DNA of 32,487 nucleotides. It comes from Oscillospiraceae bacterium (GTDB lineage: Bacteria > Bacillota_A > Clostridia > Oscillospirales > Oscillospiraceae). The stretch is taken from the NCBI GenBank assembly GCA_017415945.1, contig JAFQDR010000284.1:1-32487 (forward strand), given 5' to 3'. Position numbers and translations under genes: made by a program. The first letter of the stretch is position 1. Each line of letters begins with the position of its first letter. This document shows positions 22,012 to 28,453 of this stretch, one piece after another. Under the pieces are notes generated by a model. The model had not been told where the DNA came from and ran no database searches. It saw only the letters and a list, made by a program, of their open reading frames with translations.

Positions 22012-22464
22012 GTGATCGACCGTTTTGAGCAATTTGTATCCTATATTTCCGCCATCCACCGTGACATTCAGCGTATTGAGCGGGAGGAAATGGAAAAGCT
22101 GGGGCTGAAGGGCGCCTATGCCCAGTATCTGGTGGCCATGCAGCGCTATCCCGAGGGCATTACCGCGGCGGACCTGTGCGAGGTCTGCGACAAGGATAAG
22201 GCAGCGGTGTCCCGTGCGGTGACGGAAATGGAAAAGCGCGGCTTGCTCAGCAGGCTGACGGACCGAGAAAACCAATACCGTGCCATGCTCCGTCTCACGG
22301 AAGCGGGCAGAAGCGCGGCGGAATATGTGTGCCGCAAGGCGGTGTCTGCGGTGCAGATCGCTGCGGAGGGCATTGACGACGAAACCAGAACGGCACTGTA
22401 TCGGGCATTGCGCAGCGTGTCCCGACAGATGCAGTATATATGCAGAGAGGGCTTGCCCGAATAA
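22012..22464 (+). CDS. MarR-family transcriptional regulator
   Basis: A 150-residue winged-helix protein. YAQYLVAMQRYPEGITAADLCEVCDKDKAAVSRAVTEMEKRGLL (quoted over two parts: ...AADLCEVC and DKAAVSRAVTEMEKRGLL) is the helix-turn-helix, and DRENQYRAMLRLTEAGR the wing. The C-terminal helix closes the dimer interface. The start is GTG 22012, supported by AGGAGG (21999-22004). The DegV gene follows 29 bp after the stop, so they probably form an operon controlled by the tandem palindromes upstream. The inducing ligand is unknown; a fatty acid is possible from the DegV link but not shown. Confidence 0.9.
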   Translation: MIDRFEQFVSYISAIHRDIQRIEREEMEKLGLKGAYAQYLVAMQRYPEGITAADLCEVCDKDKAAVSRAVTEMEKRGLLSRLTDRENQYRAMLRLTEAGRSAAEYVCRKAVSAVQIAAEGIDDETRTALYRALRSVSRQMQYICREGLPE

Positions 22465-22493
22465 GCTCTGCCCATGAAGAGAGGAGAATCACC

Positions 22494-23333
22494 ATGAGCG
22501 TAAGAATCATTACAGACTCTACAGCGGATGTCCGCCCCGCACTGGCGGACCGGATCCCCTTTGTATCCTTGATGATCCGCTTTGGGGACAAGGAATATAC
22601 CGACGGCGTGACTATGAGCCGCAAGGAATTTTACGAGCAGCTGGCAGTCTGCACCGAGCTGCCCACCACCAGCCAGCCCACACCCCCTTCCTTTGAAAAG
22701 CAGTATAAGGAGGCTGTGGCCGCGGGGGAGCAGGTGATCGTCATCACCATTTCCTCCAAGCTCAGCGGCACCTTCCAGAGTGCCAACATCGCCGCCATGG
22801 ACTATGAGGAGGACGTATTCGTTGTAGACAGCGAAAACGCCACCATCGGCGCGGGGATTTTGGCGGAGCGTGCCAAGGAACTGGCGGACAGCGGCATGGC
22901 AGCAAGGGACATTGTGGACGTGCTGAACAAGGAAAAGAAGGACATTTGTCTGGTGGCGGCACTGGATACCCTGGAATACCTGAAGCGTGGGGGCCGTCTG
23001 TCCAAGGCTGCGGCTTTTGCGGGCAGTATGCTGAACATCAAGCCTCTGATCACCGTTGCTGACGGGGAAATTAAGGTCATCGGCAAGGCGCGCGGCACCA
23101 AGCAGGCCAATACCATGCTCAACAAGGAAGTGGAAAAGGCGGGTGTGGACTTCACCAGACCTGTTATGGCGGGGTACACCGGCACCTCCGACGAGCTGCT
23201 GCAGGGCTATCTGGCAGGCACCGGCGATCTGTTCGCTGCGCTGCCCGAGGGTTTGGATGCAGCCTGCGTCAGCGGCACCATCGGTACCCATGTAGGCCCC
23301 GGGGCATACACCGTGGCATTCTTTAAGAAGTAA
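22494..23333 (+). CDS. DegV-family fatty-acid-binding protein
   Basis: The 279-residue protein begins MSVRIITDSTADVRPALADR and has the DegV signatures TSQPTPPSFEKQYKEA, ISSKLSGTFQSANIAA, VVDSENATIGAGIL, LEYLKRGGRLSKAAAFAGSMLNIKP (in parts) and a late GTHVGPGAYTVAF. DegV/FakB proteins hold one fatty acid; FakB presents it to the kinase FakA. ATG 22494 follows GAGGAG. Upstream MarR gene and a terminator downstream define a two-gene unit. A second DegV is at 28454-29314, related but not a tandem duplicate. Confidence 0.95.
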   Translation: MSVRIITDSTADVRPALADRIPFVSLMIRFGDKEYTDGVTMSRKEFYEQLAVCTELPTTSQPTPPSFEKQYKEAVAAGEQVIVITISSKLSGTFQSANIAAMDYEEDVFVVDSENATIGAGILAERAKELADSGMAARDIVDVLNKEKKDICLVAALDTLEYLKRGGRLSKAAAFAGSMLNIKPLITVADGEIKVIGKARGTKQANTMLNKEVEKAGVDFTRPVMAGYTGTSDELLQGYLAGTGDLFAALPEGLDAACVSGTIGTHVGPGAYTVAFFKK

Positions 23334-23340
23334 GAAAATA

Positions 23341-23382
23341 CAGCCTCTCTGCGAAATTTTGCGGAGAGGCTGTTCCTTTTCC
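23341..23382 (+). terminator. Rho-independent terminator after degV
   Basis: Stem CAGCCTCTC/GAGAGGCTG with internal TGCG...GCG pairing, then TTCCTTTTCC. Confidence 0.8.
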
Positions 23383-23432
23383 TTGAAAACAATGATACAA
23401 TAAATTGTTATTGAAATAAGGAAGTGATTGCT

Positions 23433-25328
23433 ATGAAACGACTATTCACCATATTGCTGGCGGCCCTGCTGCTGTGCAGTCTTGTGCTGCCTGCATACGC
23501 CGACAGTGCGGCCCCTATGGTCACCGTCATGTTCACCCATGACCTGCATTCCCATCTGTTGCCTGCGGACAACGAAAAGGGCGAGTCCTACGGCGGCTAT
23601 GCCCGTCTGAAAACCGTCATCGATTCTGTGCGCAGCCACGATCCCAACGCCATTCTGGTGGACGGGGGCGACTTCTCCATGGGCAGCCTGTTCCAGACCG
23701 TGTACGCCACGGATGCTGCGGAGCTTCGTGTCATGGGTGCTTTGGGCTATGATGTGACTACCTTCGGCAACCATGAATACGACTACCGCGCTCAGGGTCT
23801 GGCCTCCATGCTCAGCGCAGCGGTGGACAGCGGTGAGCCCCTGCCCCAAATCGTGCAGGCCAACTACCTGCCCCCTCAGCCCGGTGACGAGGGCTATGAC
23901 GAGGTGGCGCAGCAGGTACAGGATGCCATGGATCGCTACGGTGTGAAGCCCTATACCGTCATTGAACGGGGCGGCGTAAACTTTGCGGTGTTCGGGATTC
24001 TGGGGGTTGATGCGGACTCCTGTGCACCCATGAGCGGCATGGTGCTCCGTGACCCCATTGAGGCTGCCAAGGAAACCGTGGCACAGATCGAAGCGGAGGT
24101 TGCCGAGCCCCGTGTGGTCATTGCTCTGTCCCACAGCGGTCTGTGGTCCGATCCCGAAAAATCCGAGGATGAGCTGCTGGCCGCGGGCGTGGACGGTATC
24201 GATCTGATCGTTTCGGGCCATACCCACACCACACTGGAGGAGCCCATCAAGGTCAACGATACCTACATCGTTTCCTGCGGTGAGTACAGCAAGAATCTGG
24301 GTGTCATTCAGCTCATGGTGGAGGAGGATGGCGTGGAGCTGTACAGCTATGCCCTGCATCCCGTGAATGCCGACACCAAGGAGGATGGGGTCATTCCCCA
24401 AAAGGTGGAGCAGTACAAGGGTCTGGTGGAATCGAGCTACCTGTCCCGCTTCGGTGACTGGAAATATGATACCGTGCTGGCCTACAATCCCTATGCATTC
24501 GGCAGCCAGAGCGATTTGAACAAGCACCAAGAATCCCCTCTGGGCAATCTGATCGCCGACTCCTACATCCATGCGGTGAAGCAGGCGGAGGGCGAAGCCT
24601 ATGAAACCGTAGACTTTGCGGTGACCGCCAACGGTGTCATCCGTGAGTCCCTGCCTCAGGGGGATATCACCGTGGAGGCAGCCTTCAATGTGGAATCCTT
24701 GGGGATCGGTGCCGACGGTGTGGCGGGCTATCCTTTGCTGAGCGTGTATCTCACGGGCAAGGATCTGAAGAACGCCTTCGAGGTGGATGCATCCGTGGTG
24801 CCTCTGATGCCCTCCGCACAGCTGTATTTCAGCGGCGCAAGCTTTACCTTCAACCCCAACCGCATGATTTTCAACAAGGTCACCGACTCCGCACTGGTCC
24901 GTGAGGACGGCAGCCTTGAGGAGATCCAAGACGACAAGCTCTACCGTGTGGTTACGGGTCTGTACTGCGGTCAGATGCTGGGTTTGGTGAACAGCCAGTC
25001 CTTCGGCATTCTGGAGGTCACCCCCAGAGATGAAAACGGGGAGCCAATTACGGACTTGGAAGCCCACATCCTGCACAATGCCGACGGGGAGGAGATCAAG
25101 GAATGGTACGCCATTGCCTCCTATCTGGAAGCTATGGGCACCGTCAGCGAGGACTACGGAGATGTCAGCGGCCGCAAGGTGATCGTTGACAGCAAGAGTC
25201 CCGTCGCTCTGCTGAAGAACGCCAATTGGGTCACCCTGACGGTGATCGCCGTGGTACTGCTGTTGATCCTGCTGATGGTGGTCATCGTACGACTGATCGT
25301 AAAGGCCGTCCGCAAGAGGGCGAAATAA
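23433..25328 (+). CDS. Membrane-anchored 5'-nucleotidase/UshA-like metallophosphoesterase
   Basis: A 631-residue exported enzyme. MKRLFTILLAALLLCSLVLP AYADS is a signal peptide, with cleavage near AYA-DS. The N-terminal calcineurin-like domain has MFTHDLHSHL, ILVDGGDFSMGS, FGNHEYDY, VIALSHSGL and IVSGHTHTTLEEP, which supply the two-metal ligands. The C-terminal 5'-nucleotidase domain (about residues 330-560) includes SPLGNLIADSY and VTANGVIRESLPQGDITVEAAFNV. A C-terminal helix (LTVIAVVLLLILLMVVIVRL) with a basic tail anchors it to the membrane outside the cell. It should release phosphate from nucleotides or related compounds. The canonical second-domain substrate motif was not checked. ATG 23433 is chosen over GTG 23424 because it starts the signal peptide. 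Confidence 0.92.
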   Translation: MKRLFTILLAALLLCSLVLPAYADSAAPMVTVMFTHDLHSHLLPADNEKGESYGGYARLKTVIDSVRSHDPNAILVDGGDFSMGSLFQTVYATDAAELRVMGALGYDVTTFGNHEYDYRAQGLASMLSAAVDSGEPLPQIVQANYLPPQPGDEGYDEVAQQVQDAMDRYGVKPYTVIERGGVNFAVFGILGVDADSCAPMSGMVLRDPIEAAKETVAQIEAEVAEPRVVIALSHSGLWSDPEKSEDELLAAGVDGIDLIVSGHTHTTLEEPIKVNDTYIVSCGEYSKNLGVIQLMVEEDGVELYSYALHPVNADTKEDGVIPQKVEQYKGLVESSYLSRFGDWKYDTVLAYNPYAFGSQSDLNKHQESPLGNLIADSYIHAVKQAEGEAYETVDFAVTANGVIRESLPQGDITVEAAFNVESLGIGADGVAGYPLLSVYLTGKDLKNAFEVDASVVPLMPSAQLYFSGASFTFNPNRMIFNKVTDSALVREDGSLEEIQDDKLYRVVTGLYCGQMLGLVNSQSFGILEVTPRDENGEPITDLEAHILHNADGEEIKEWYAIASYLEAMGTVSEDYGDVSGRKVIVDSKSPVALLKNANWVTLTVIAVVLLLILLMVVIVRLIVKAVRKRAK

Positions 25329-25344
25329 ATACCGCTCTGAGAAG

Positions 25345-25380
25345 GGACATGGGGACGGCTTCGGCCTTGTCCCCGTGTCC
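25345..25380. repeat. GGACATGGGGAC palindrome
   Basis: GGACATGGGGAC pairs with GTCCCCGTGTCC across a GGCTTCGGCCTT loop that can fold itself. It lies 17 bp after the nucleotidase stop and could help end transcription, but there is no U-run. Confidence 0.5.
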
Positions 25381-25395
25381 TGCCGCAATTTTGTA

Positions 25396-25519
25396 GGGCG
25401 GGGGCTTGCTCCCGCCGTTTGTATATTTACATCGGCAGTCCAATCGGTGCGGCATAAAATCCAATGTAGGGGCGAACACTTTGCATCGTGTAGGGAGCGT
25501 CGTCCCCGACGCTCCCTAC
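25396..25519. repeat. Three adjacent GTAGGG-type palindromic units
   Basis: GTAGGGCGGGGGCTTGCTCCCGCC-like unit at 25396-25419 (written in abbreviated form: GGCGGG...CCCGCC); a half unit GTAGGGGCGAACACT at 25466-25480; and GTAGGGAGCGTC-GTCCCC-GACGCTCCCTAC at 25490-25519 with perfect 12-bp arms. They fill the gap between the nucleotidase and the tRNA promoter; no gene is seen. Confidence 0.65.
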
Positions 25520-25584
25520 GGCGGCAGAAGCTTTCTGTGCGGAGAAGGATTGGAGCAGACGGTGTTTTTACGACAGACTTTACC

Positions 25585-25613
25585 TTGACGGAGATGGAAA
25601 AGAATGGTATCAT
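25585..25613 (+). promoter_or_regulatory. Probable promoter of the tRNA-Leu gene
   Basis: TTGACG (25585-25590), 17-bp spacer, TATCAT (25608-25613). The predicted start is a few bases before the tRNA 5' end at 25623. Confidence 0.65.
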
Positions 25614-25656
25614 AATAGCCATGCCGGAGTGGTGGAATGGTAGACACCGGGGACTT

Positions 25657-26397
25657 TGGTCTATTCCCCATTCCAGTGGGCTGCAAGCAATTGCAGAGAG
25701 TGCCCAAGGAGAAATCCTTGGAGTAGAAGTCGGCTAAACGGCGAAGGCGAATAGAGAACGCCGTGCCAATGGTTCTTCGATGTGGATGCCATAGGAGTGA
25801 TGACCATGCGTCCATATACAAAACAGTGGCTTGAGGAGTTGTGTGCGAGCAGCTATTCTTATGCGGAAGTGCTTAAGAAGGCCGGTCGCAAACAGTCCGG
25901 AGGAAATCAAGAAAACCTAAAAAAGAAGATTCTTGAGTATCAAGTTGACATTACACATTTTACGGGGCAGAGATGGTATAATTCTCCCGAAAAAGTGTGT
26001 AATTTGTCCGGTGCGATCCAAGAAAAATATTCTTTAGAAGAGGTTTTCTGTCGCAATAGCCCTGTTACGCAGAAAATGCTGCGTGGTTATGTAAAGCGTC
26101 ATAATCTATTAGAGTATCGATGCGTGAACTGTGGTTGTGATGGGCACTGGCAAGATGGTTATATTTCATTGGAAATTGACCATATTGACGGAGACAGTAC
26201 AAACAATGAGATTAGTAATCTTAGGTATCTGTGCCCAAACTGCCATGCGTTGACTGATACATATAGAGGGCGTAACAAGTCATTGAAGAATTAGTGCGTA
26301 GAGACTGTACACCGACAGCCTAAGTCGAAAGATATGGCTAAGACACAGTCCGGACTACAACGCTCAAAGAGCGGCTATGGTGACATAGAGTAGTGAG
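25657..26397 (+). other. Group I self-splicing intron (741 nt) with internal HNH ORF
   Basis: Seen helices: P7 GACTGT (26303-26308) with ACAGTC (26345-26350); P8 AGCC (26317-26320) with GGCT (26336-26339), capped by GTC-GAAA-GAT; P9-like junction ACTAC (26354-26358) with GTAGT (26390-26394) holding CGCTC-AAA-GAGCG and CTATG-GTGA-CATAG hairpins. A candidate P3 is GTCGG (25729-25733) with CCGAC (26312-26316), and a P4-P6-region stem is ACGGCG/CGCCGT (25738-25764). A candidate P1 pairs exon ACTT (25653-25656) with GAGT (25698-25701), giving the required U-G pair at the splice site. The intron ends in G (26397), as group I introns do. P1 and P3-P6 are by-eye proposals; P7-P9 are clear. Confidence 0.85.
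25806..26294 (+). CDS. HNH homing endonuclease encoded in the intron
   Basis: A 162-residue protein with a C-terminal HNH domain: YRCVNCGCDG supplies the first zinc-ribbon Cys pair, ISLEIDHIDGDSTNNEISNLRYLCPNCHA (quoted in parts: LEIDHIDGD; NEISNLRYLCPNCHA) carries the catalytic His, the Asn and the second Cys pair, and DTYRGRNK ends it. The N-terminal 85 residues are basic and probably bind DNA. AGGAG at 25793-25797 supports ATG 25806; ATG 25800 is too close. The gene stops 8 bp before the P7 strand of the intron. It is AT-richer than neighbouring genes. By analogy it would cut intronless tRNA-Leu alleles to spread the intron; cleavage is not shown. Confidence 0.9.
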   Translation: MRPYTKQWLEELCASSYSYAEVLKKAGRKQSGGNQENLKKKILEYQVDITHFTGQRWYNSPEKVCNLSGAIQEKYSLEEVFCRNSPVTQKMLRGYVKRHNLLEYRCVNCGCDGHWQDGYISLEIDHIDGDSTNNEISNLRYLCPNCHALTDTYRGRNKSLKN

Positions 26398-26450
26398 AAA
26401 ATCCCCTGGAGGCAACTCCGTGACGGTTCGAGTCCGTTCTCCGGCACCAT

Positions 26451-26482
26451 GAAAAAGCACTTGCGAAAGCAAGTGCTTTTTC
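26451..26482 (+). terminator. Rho-independent terminator after tRNA-Leu
   Basis: Perfect 14-bp stem GAAAAAGCACTTGC/GCAAGTGCTTTTTC with GAAA loop; the right arm gives the T-run. It starts 2 bp after the CCA end. Confidence 0.92.
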
Positions 26483-26484
26483 AA

Positions 26485-26652
26485 TGATATCCATTCCCTA
26501 CGGCAACGGATGATATAGCTGTGCTATGATATCTGCTTCGCAGATGATATACGCTTTGCGTATGAGGGGGACAGGTATTATATCACATTTGCAAAGCAAA
26601 TAAATCATGCGGTGCTGCTGTATATCATATCACGGTAGCGATATATCATTTA
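26485..26652. repeat. TGATAT-spaced hairpin array
   Basis: Units beginning TGATAT start at 26485, 26511, 26527 and 26545. Three are tiny palindromes of different sequence: ATAGCTGTGCTAT, ATCTGCTTCGCAGAT and ATACGCTTTGCGTAT. The right half (26578-26650) has reversed ATATCA words and another hairpin, ATTTGC-AAA-GCAAAT. Units keep the spacer and the fold but change the stem, which differs from a CRISPR. No gene is seen. Confidence 0.65.
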
Positions 26653-26681
26653 TACTTCATTGATTCAAAGGAGCCTTTCCC

Positions 26682-27092
26682 ATGGTACGACCCATTAACC
26701 GCAATATTCTCAGCCTCGGGGTGAAGTCCGCACCCGCCACCAAAGCCGACATTTCCGTGGGCGATGATCTGCTGGATACCCTGAACGCCAATCCGGATGC
26801 CTGCGTGGGCATGGCGGCAAACATGATCGGGGTGCACAAGCGTATTATTGTGTTCCACAACGGGCTGTTCCCCGAGCTTATGTTTAACCCCGAGATCATT
26901 GCCAAGTCGGGGAAGTACGAAACCGAGGAGGGCTGCCTGTCCTTGGTGGGGGTGCGCCCCTGCACACGATACGAGAACATCACCGTCCGCTATCAAGACC
27001 GCACATTCAAATGGCACACCCGCAGCTTCACGGGCTACACCGCCGAGATCATCCAGCACGAGATCGACCACTGCAACGGTATTATCATTTGA
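26682..27092 (+). CDS. def: Peptide deformylase (short form, variant motif I)
   Basis: A 136-residue metalloenzyme that removes the formyl group from new proteins. Motif II is EEGCLSL, whose Cys binds the metal, and motif III is IIQHEIDHCNG with the HExDH metal and catalytic residues. Motif I reads VGMAANMIG where well-studied enzymes have GxGLAAPQ: the Gln that stabilises the transition state is replaced by Met. This AANMIG form is common in short clostridial deformylases, so it may be an active but divergent branch or a second, non-housekeeping copy. AAAGGAGCC precedes ATG 26682. The gene stands alone between the hairpin array and a structured repeat. Confidence 0.9.
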   Translation: MVRPINRNILSLGVKSAPATKADISVGDDLLDTLNANPDACVGMAANMIGVHKRIIVFHNGLFPELMFNPEIIAKSGKYETEEGCLSLVGVRPCTRYENITVRYQDRTFKWHTRSFTGYTAEIIQHEIDHCNGIII

Positions 27093-27127
27093 CGCCATAT
27101 TCGGCTCCCCTTTTAAGGGGAGCTGAG

Positions 27128-27347
27128 TCTGTCAAAATACTCCTTCGGAGCATTTTGACAGAAATGCCCCCGCATACGCGATGGGCAAGCAGGTCTGCCA
27201 CGCGCATAATTTGTCCGCATTCTGCGAACAAATTCCACACTTGCAGACCTATTTGAATTTTTCGCTTCGTACATGCCGGCGCGAAAAATAGATTTGACTT
27301 TGTTTCGTCCTTATGGACGAAATTCTGCGAAGCATTTTTTGACAGTC
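27128..27347 (+). repeat. Dispersed structured intergenic element, copy B (220 bp)
   Basis: It begins with TCTGTCAAAATACTCC/GGAGCATTTTGACAGA (27128-27162) and ends TTTTTTGACAGTC (27335-27347), so the outer ends are inverted. Same landmarks as copy A at 6586-6910 without its extra internal block. It lies within a GGGGAGCT repeat context (27109-27126 and about 27362-27375), as if inserted there. It starts 36 bp after the deformylase stop. Confidence 0.75.
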
Positions 27348-27360
27348 CGGGCCCTCCGAC

Positions 27361-27405
27361 CATAAGGGGAGCTGTCAGATGCGAGCTTGCGAGCAGATGA
27401 CTGAG
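27361..27405. repeat. GGGGAGCTGTCAGA-type palindromic repeat
   Basis: AAGGGGAGCTGTCAGATGCGAGC and TTGCGAGCAGATGACTGAGAGG segments (each abbreviated here) form hairpins with GCGAGC/CTTGCGAGC-like pairing. Related to repeats at 16138-16190 and 19072-19160. The left partner GGCTCCCCTTTTAAGGGGAGC at 27105-27124 lies on the other side of copy B. Confidence 0.45.
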
Positions 27406-27452
27406 AGGTAATCGGAATCTAATTTTCTCTCCACCCACCACAAGCTCGGGCA

Positions 27453-27479
27453 CCTCTCCTGAAAAGGAGAGGCTTTTTT
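27453..27479 (+). terminator. Rho-independent terminator before uppP end
   Basis: Stem CCTCTCCT/AGGAGAGG with GAAA loop, then CTTTTTT. Its T-run points to the plus strand, so it would end transcripts from the deformylase side. It is 1 bp from the stop of the minus-strand uppP. Confidence 0.75.
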
Positions 27480-27480
27480 A

Positions 27481-28254
27481 TTATGTGATCCACAGCACCA
27501 GCAGCCCCAGTGCCATTCGATACCACCCGAATACCTTGAAGTCATGCTGCTGTACATAAGCCATCAGAAATCGCATGGTCACCACACTCACCAGATATGC
27601 GGTGCCCATGCCCACAGCCAGTGCCGTAAGCTCCATGGGGGTGAAATCCAAGCCGAATTTTATGAGCTTCAGTCCGCTTGCTCCCAGCATGGTAGGCACG
27701 GCTAAAAAGAAGCTGAATTCCGAGGCGGCGGTGCGGGATACCCCCAGCAGCAGCCCTCCGAGGATAGTGGCTCCCGAGCGGGAGGTTCCGGGGATCATGG
27801 CAAGAGCCTGAAAGAAACCGATGCCCAGTGCGGCAGACAGGGGGAGACGGTTTGTATCGGTGAACCTTGGGGTGAGGCTGCGGTGTTCTATAAAAATGAA
27901 CAGCACACCGTACAGGATCAGCATGGCGGCGATGGTGACGGGAGTGCCGAAGTGTGCTTCCAGAACATCGTCCAGCAGCAGCCCCAGCACCCCTGCGGGC
28001 AGACAGCCTATGAGCACCCGCCCCCACAAGGCATGGGCATTGGGCGCAAAGGGGGACAGCCGCTGCCAATACTCTGTTACCACCGCAAGGATGGCGCCCA
28101 GCTGAATGACCACAAAGAACATCTCTTTGTAGGCCCCATCCATGGACAGGGGCAGCCACGCATCCAACAGCAGCATATGCCCCGTGCTGCTGACGGGCAG
28201 CCATTCGGTAATGCCTTCCACAATGCCGATGAGTATGACTCTCCAAAGCTCCAT
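27481..28254 (-). CDS. uppP: Undecaprenyl-diphosphate phosphatase (UppP/BacA)
   Basis: A 257-residue membrane enzyme with about eight helices that recycles the lipid carrier for cell-wall synthesis by removing one phosphate from C55-PP; it can also raise bacitracin resistance. GIVEGITEWLPVSSTGHMLLLDAWL is the first active-site motif (Glu-rich and Ser) and MIPGTSRSGATILGG, abbreviated from its longer form, the second with the catalytic Arg. The start at 28254 is chosen over 28302 because GAGAGGGGTG lies just before it and the protein then begins MELWRVILIGIVEG as in other UppP. degV lies upstream on the same strand with about 200 bp between. Confidence 0.95.
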   Translation of the reverse strand: MELWRVILIGIVEGITEWLPVSSTGHMLLLDAWLPLSMDGAYKEMFFVVIQLGAILAVVTEYWQRLSPFAPNAHALWGRVLIGCLPAGVLGLLLDDVLEAHFGTPVTIAAMLILYGVLFIFIEHRSLTPRFTDTNRLPLSAALGIGFFQALAMIPGTSRSGATILGGLLLGVSRTAASEFSFFLAVPTMLGASGLKLIKFGLDFTPMELTALAVGMGTAYLVSVVTMRFLMAYVQQHDFKVFGWYRMALGLLVLWIT

Positions 28255-28298
28255 AAAAACACCCCTCTCCGCAACAGTGTATGCAAAAAGGGGTATGT

Positions 28299-28418
28299 TC
28301 ATGTGTAGGGCTGCCTCTTGCTTTGGATCGAAAGCATCGCTGTAACGCCGTCCTTAGCGGTGAGATACTTCGCAAGCTCAGGATCACAAGGAAAGATGGT
28401 CATTTGCCACCGCGCCAT
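28299..28418 (-). other. Possible 39-residue ORF or gene remnant upstream of uppP
   Basis: From ATG at 28418 the minus strand encodes MARWQMTIFPCDPELAKYL followed by TAKDGVTAMLSIQSKRQPYT. It looks protein-like in composition but has no ribosome site: the 28422-28444 palindrome is directly upstream. It may be the tail of a gene disrupted by that repeat, or chance. No family is recognised. Confidence 0.25.
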
Positions 28419-28421
28419 GTA

Positions 28422-28444
28422 GTAGGGGCGAACTGCGTTCGCCC
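28422..28444. repeat. GTAGGGGCGAAC palindrome
   Basis: GTAGGGGCGAAC-TGC-GTTCGCCC, the same unit as 16195-16217 with a different loop (TGC for ACG). Confidence 0.7.
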
Positions 28445-28453
28445 GCTGTTGTC

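Larger units (their letters stand above)
25623..26449 (+). tRNA. tRNA-Leu(UAA), interrupted by a group I intron
   Basis: Exon 1 is 25623-25656 and exon 2 is 26398-26449. Joined, they give an 86-nt class II tRNA. Acceptor stem GCCGGAG/CTCCGGC, Leu-type D arm, anticodon stem GGGGA/TCCCC with loop CTTAAAA (anticodon TAA), long variable arm GGAG-GCAA-CTCC, T arm GACGG-TTCGAGT-CCGTT, discriminator A and encoded CCA. The split lies between U34 and A35 of the anticodon. No mature Leu(UAA) tRNA can form unless the 741-nt insert is removed. A promoter lies just upstream and a terminator just downstream. Confidence 0.92.

Noticed and set aside
25375..25737. A 120-codon plus-strand frame running into the tRNA.
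   Set aside because: It is made of palindromic repeats and tRNA exon sequence and has no ribosome site or protein-like composition.
25623..26449. A prophage or integrative element inserted at a tRNA.
   Set aside because: Both exons are intact, no integrase is seen, there is no attachment-site duplication, and the insert folds as a group I intron.
26485..26652. A CRISPR array.
   Set aside because: The constant part is only six bases, units are 16-26 bp and each is self-complementary; no cas genes are present.
26682..27092. The deformylase as a broken pseudogene.
   Set aside because: Both metal motifs and the full short-family length are intact; the motif I change is shared by known clostridial short forms.
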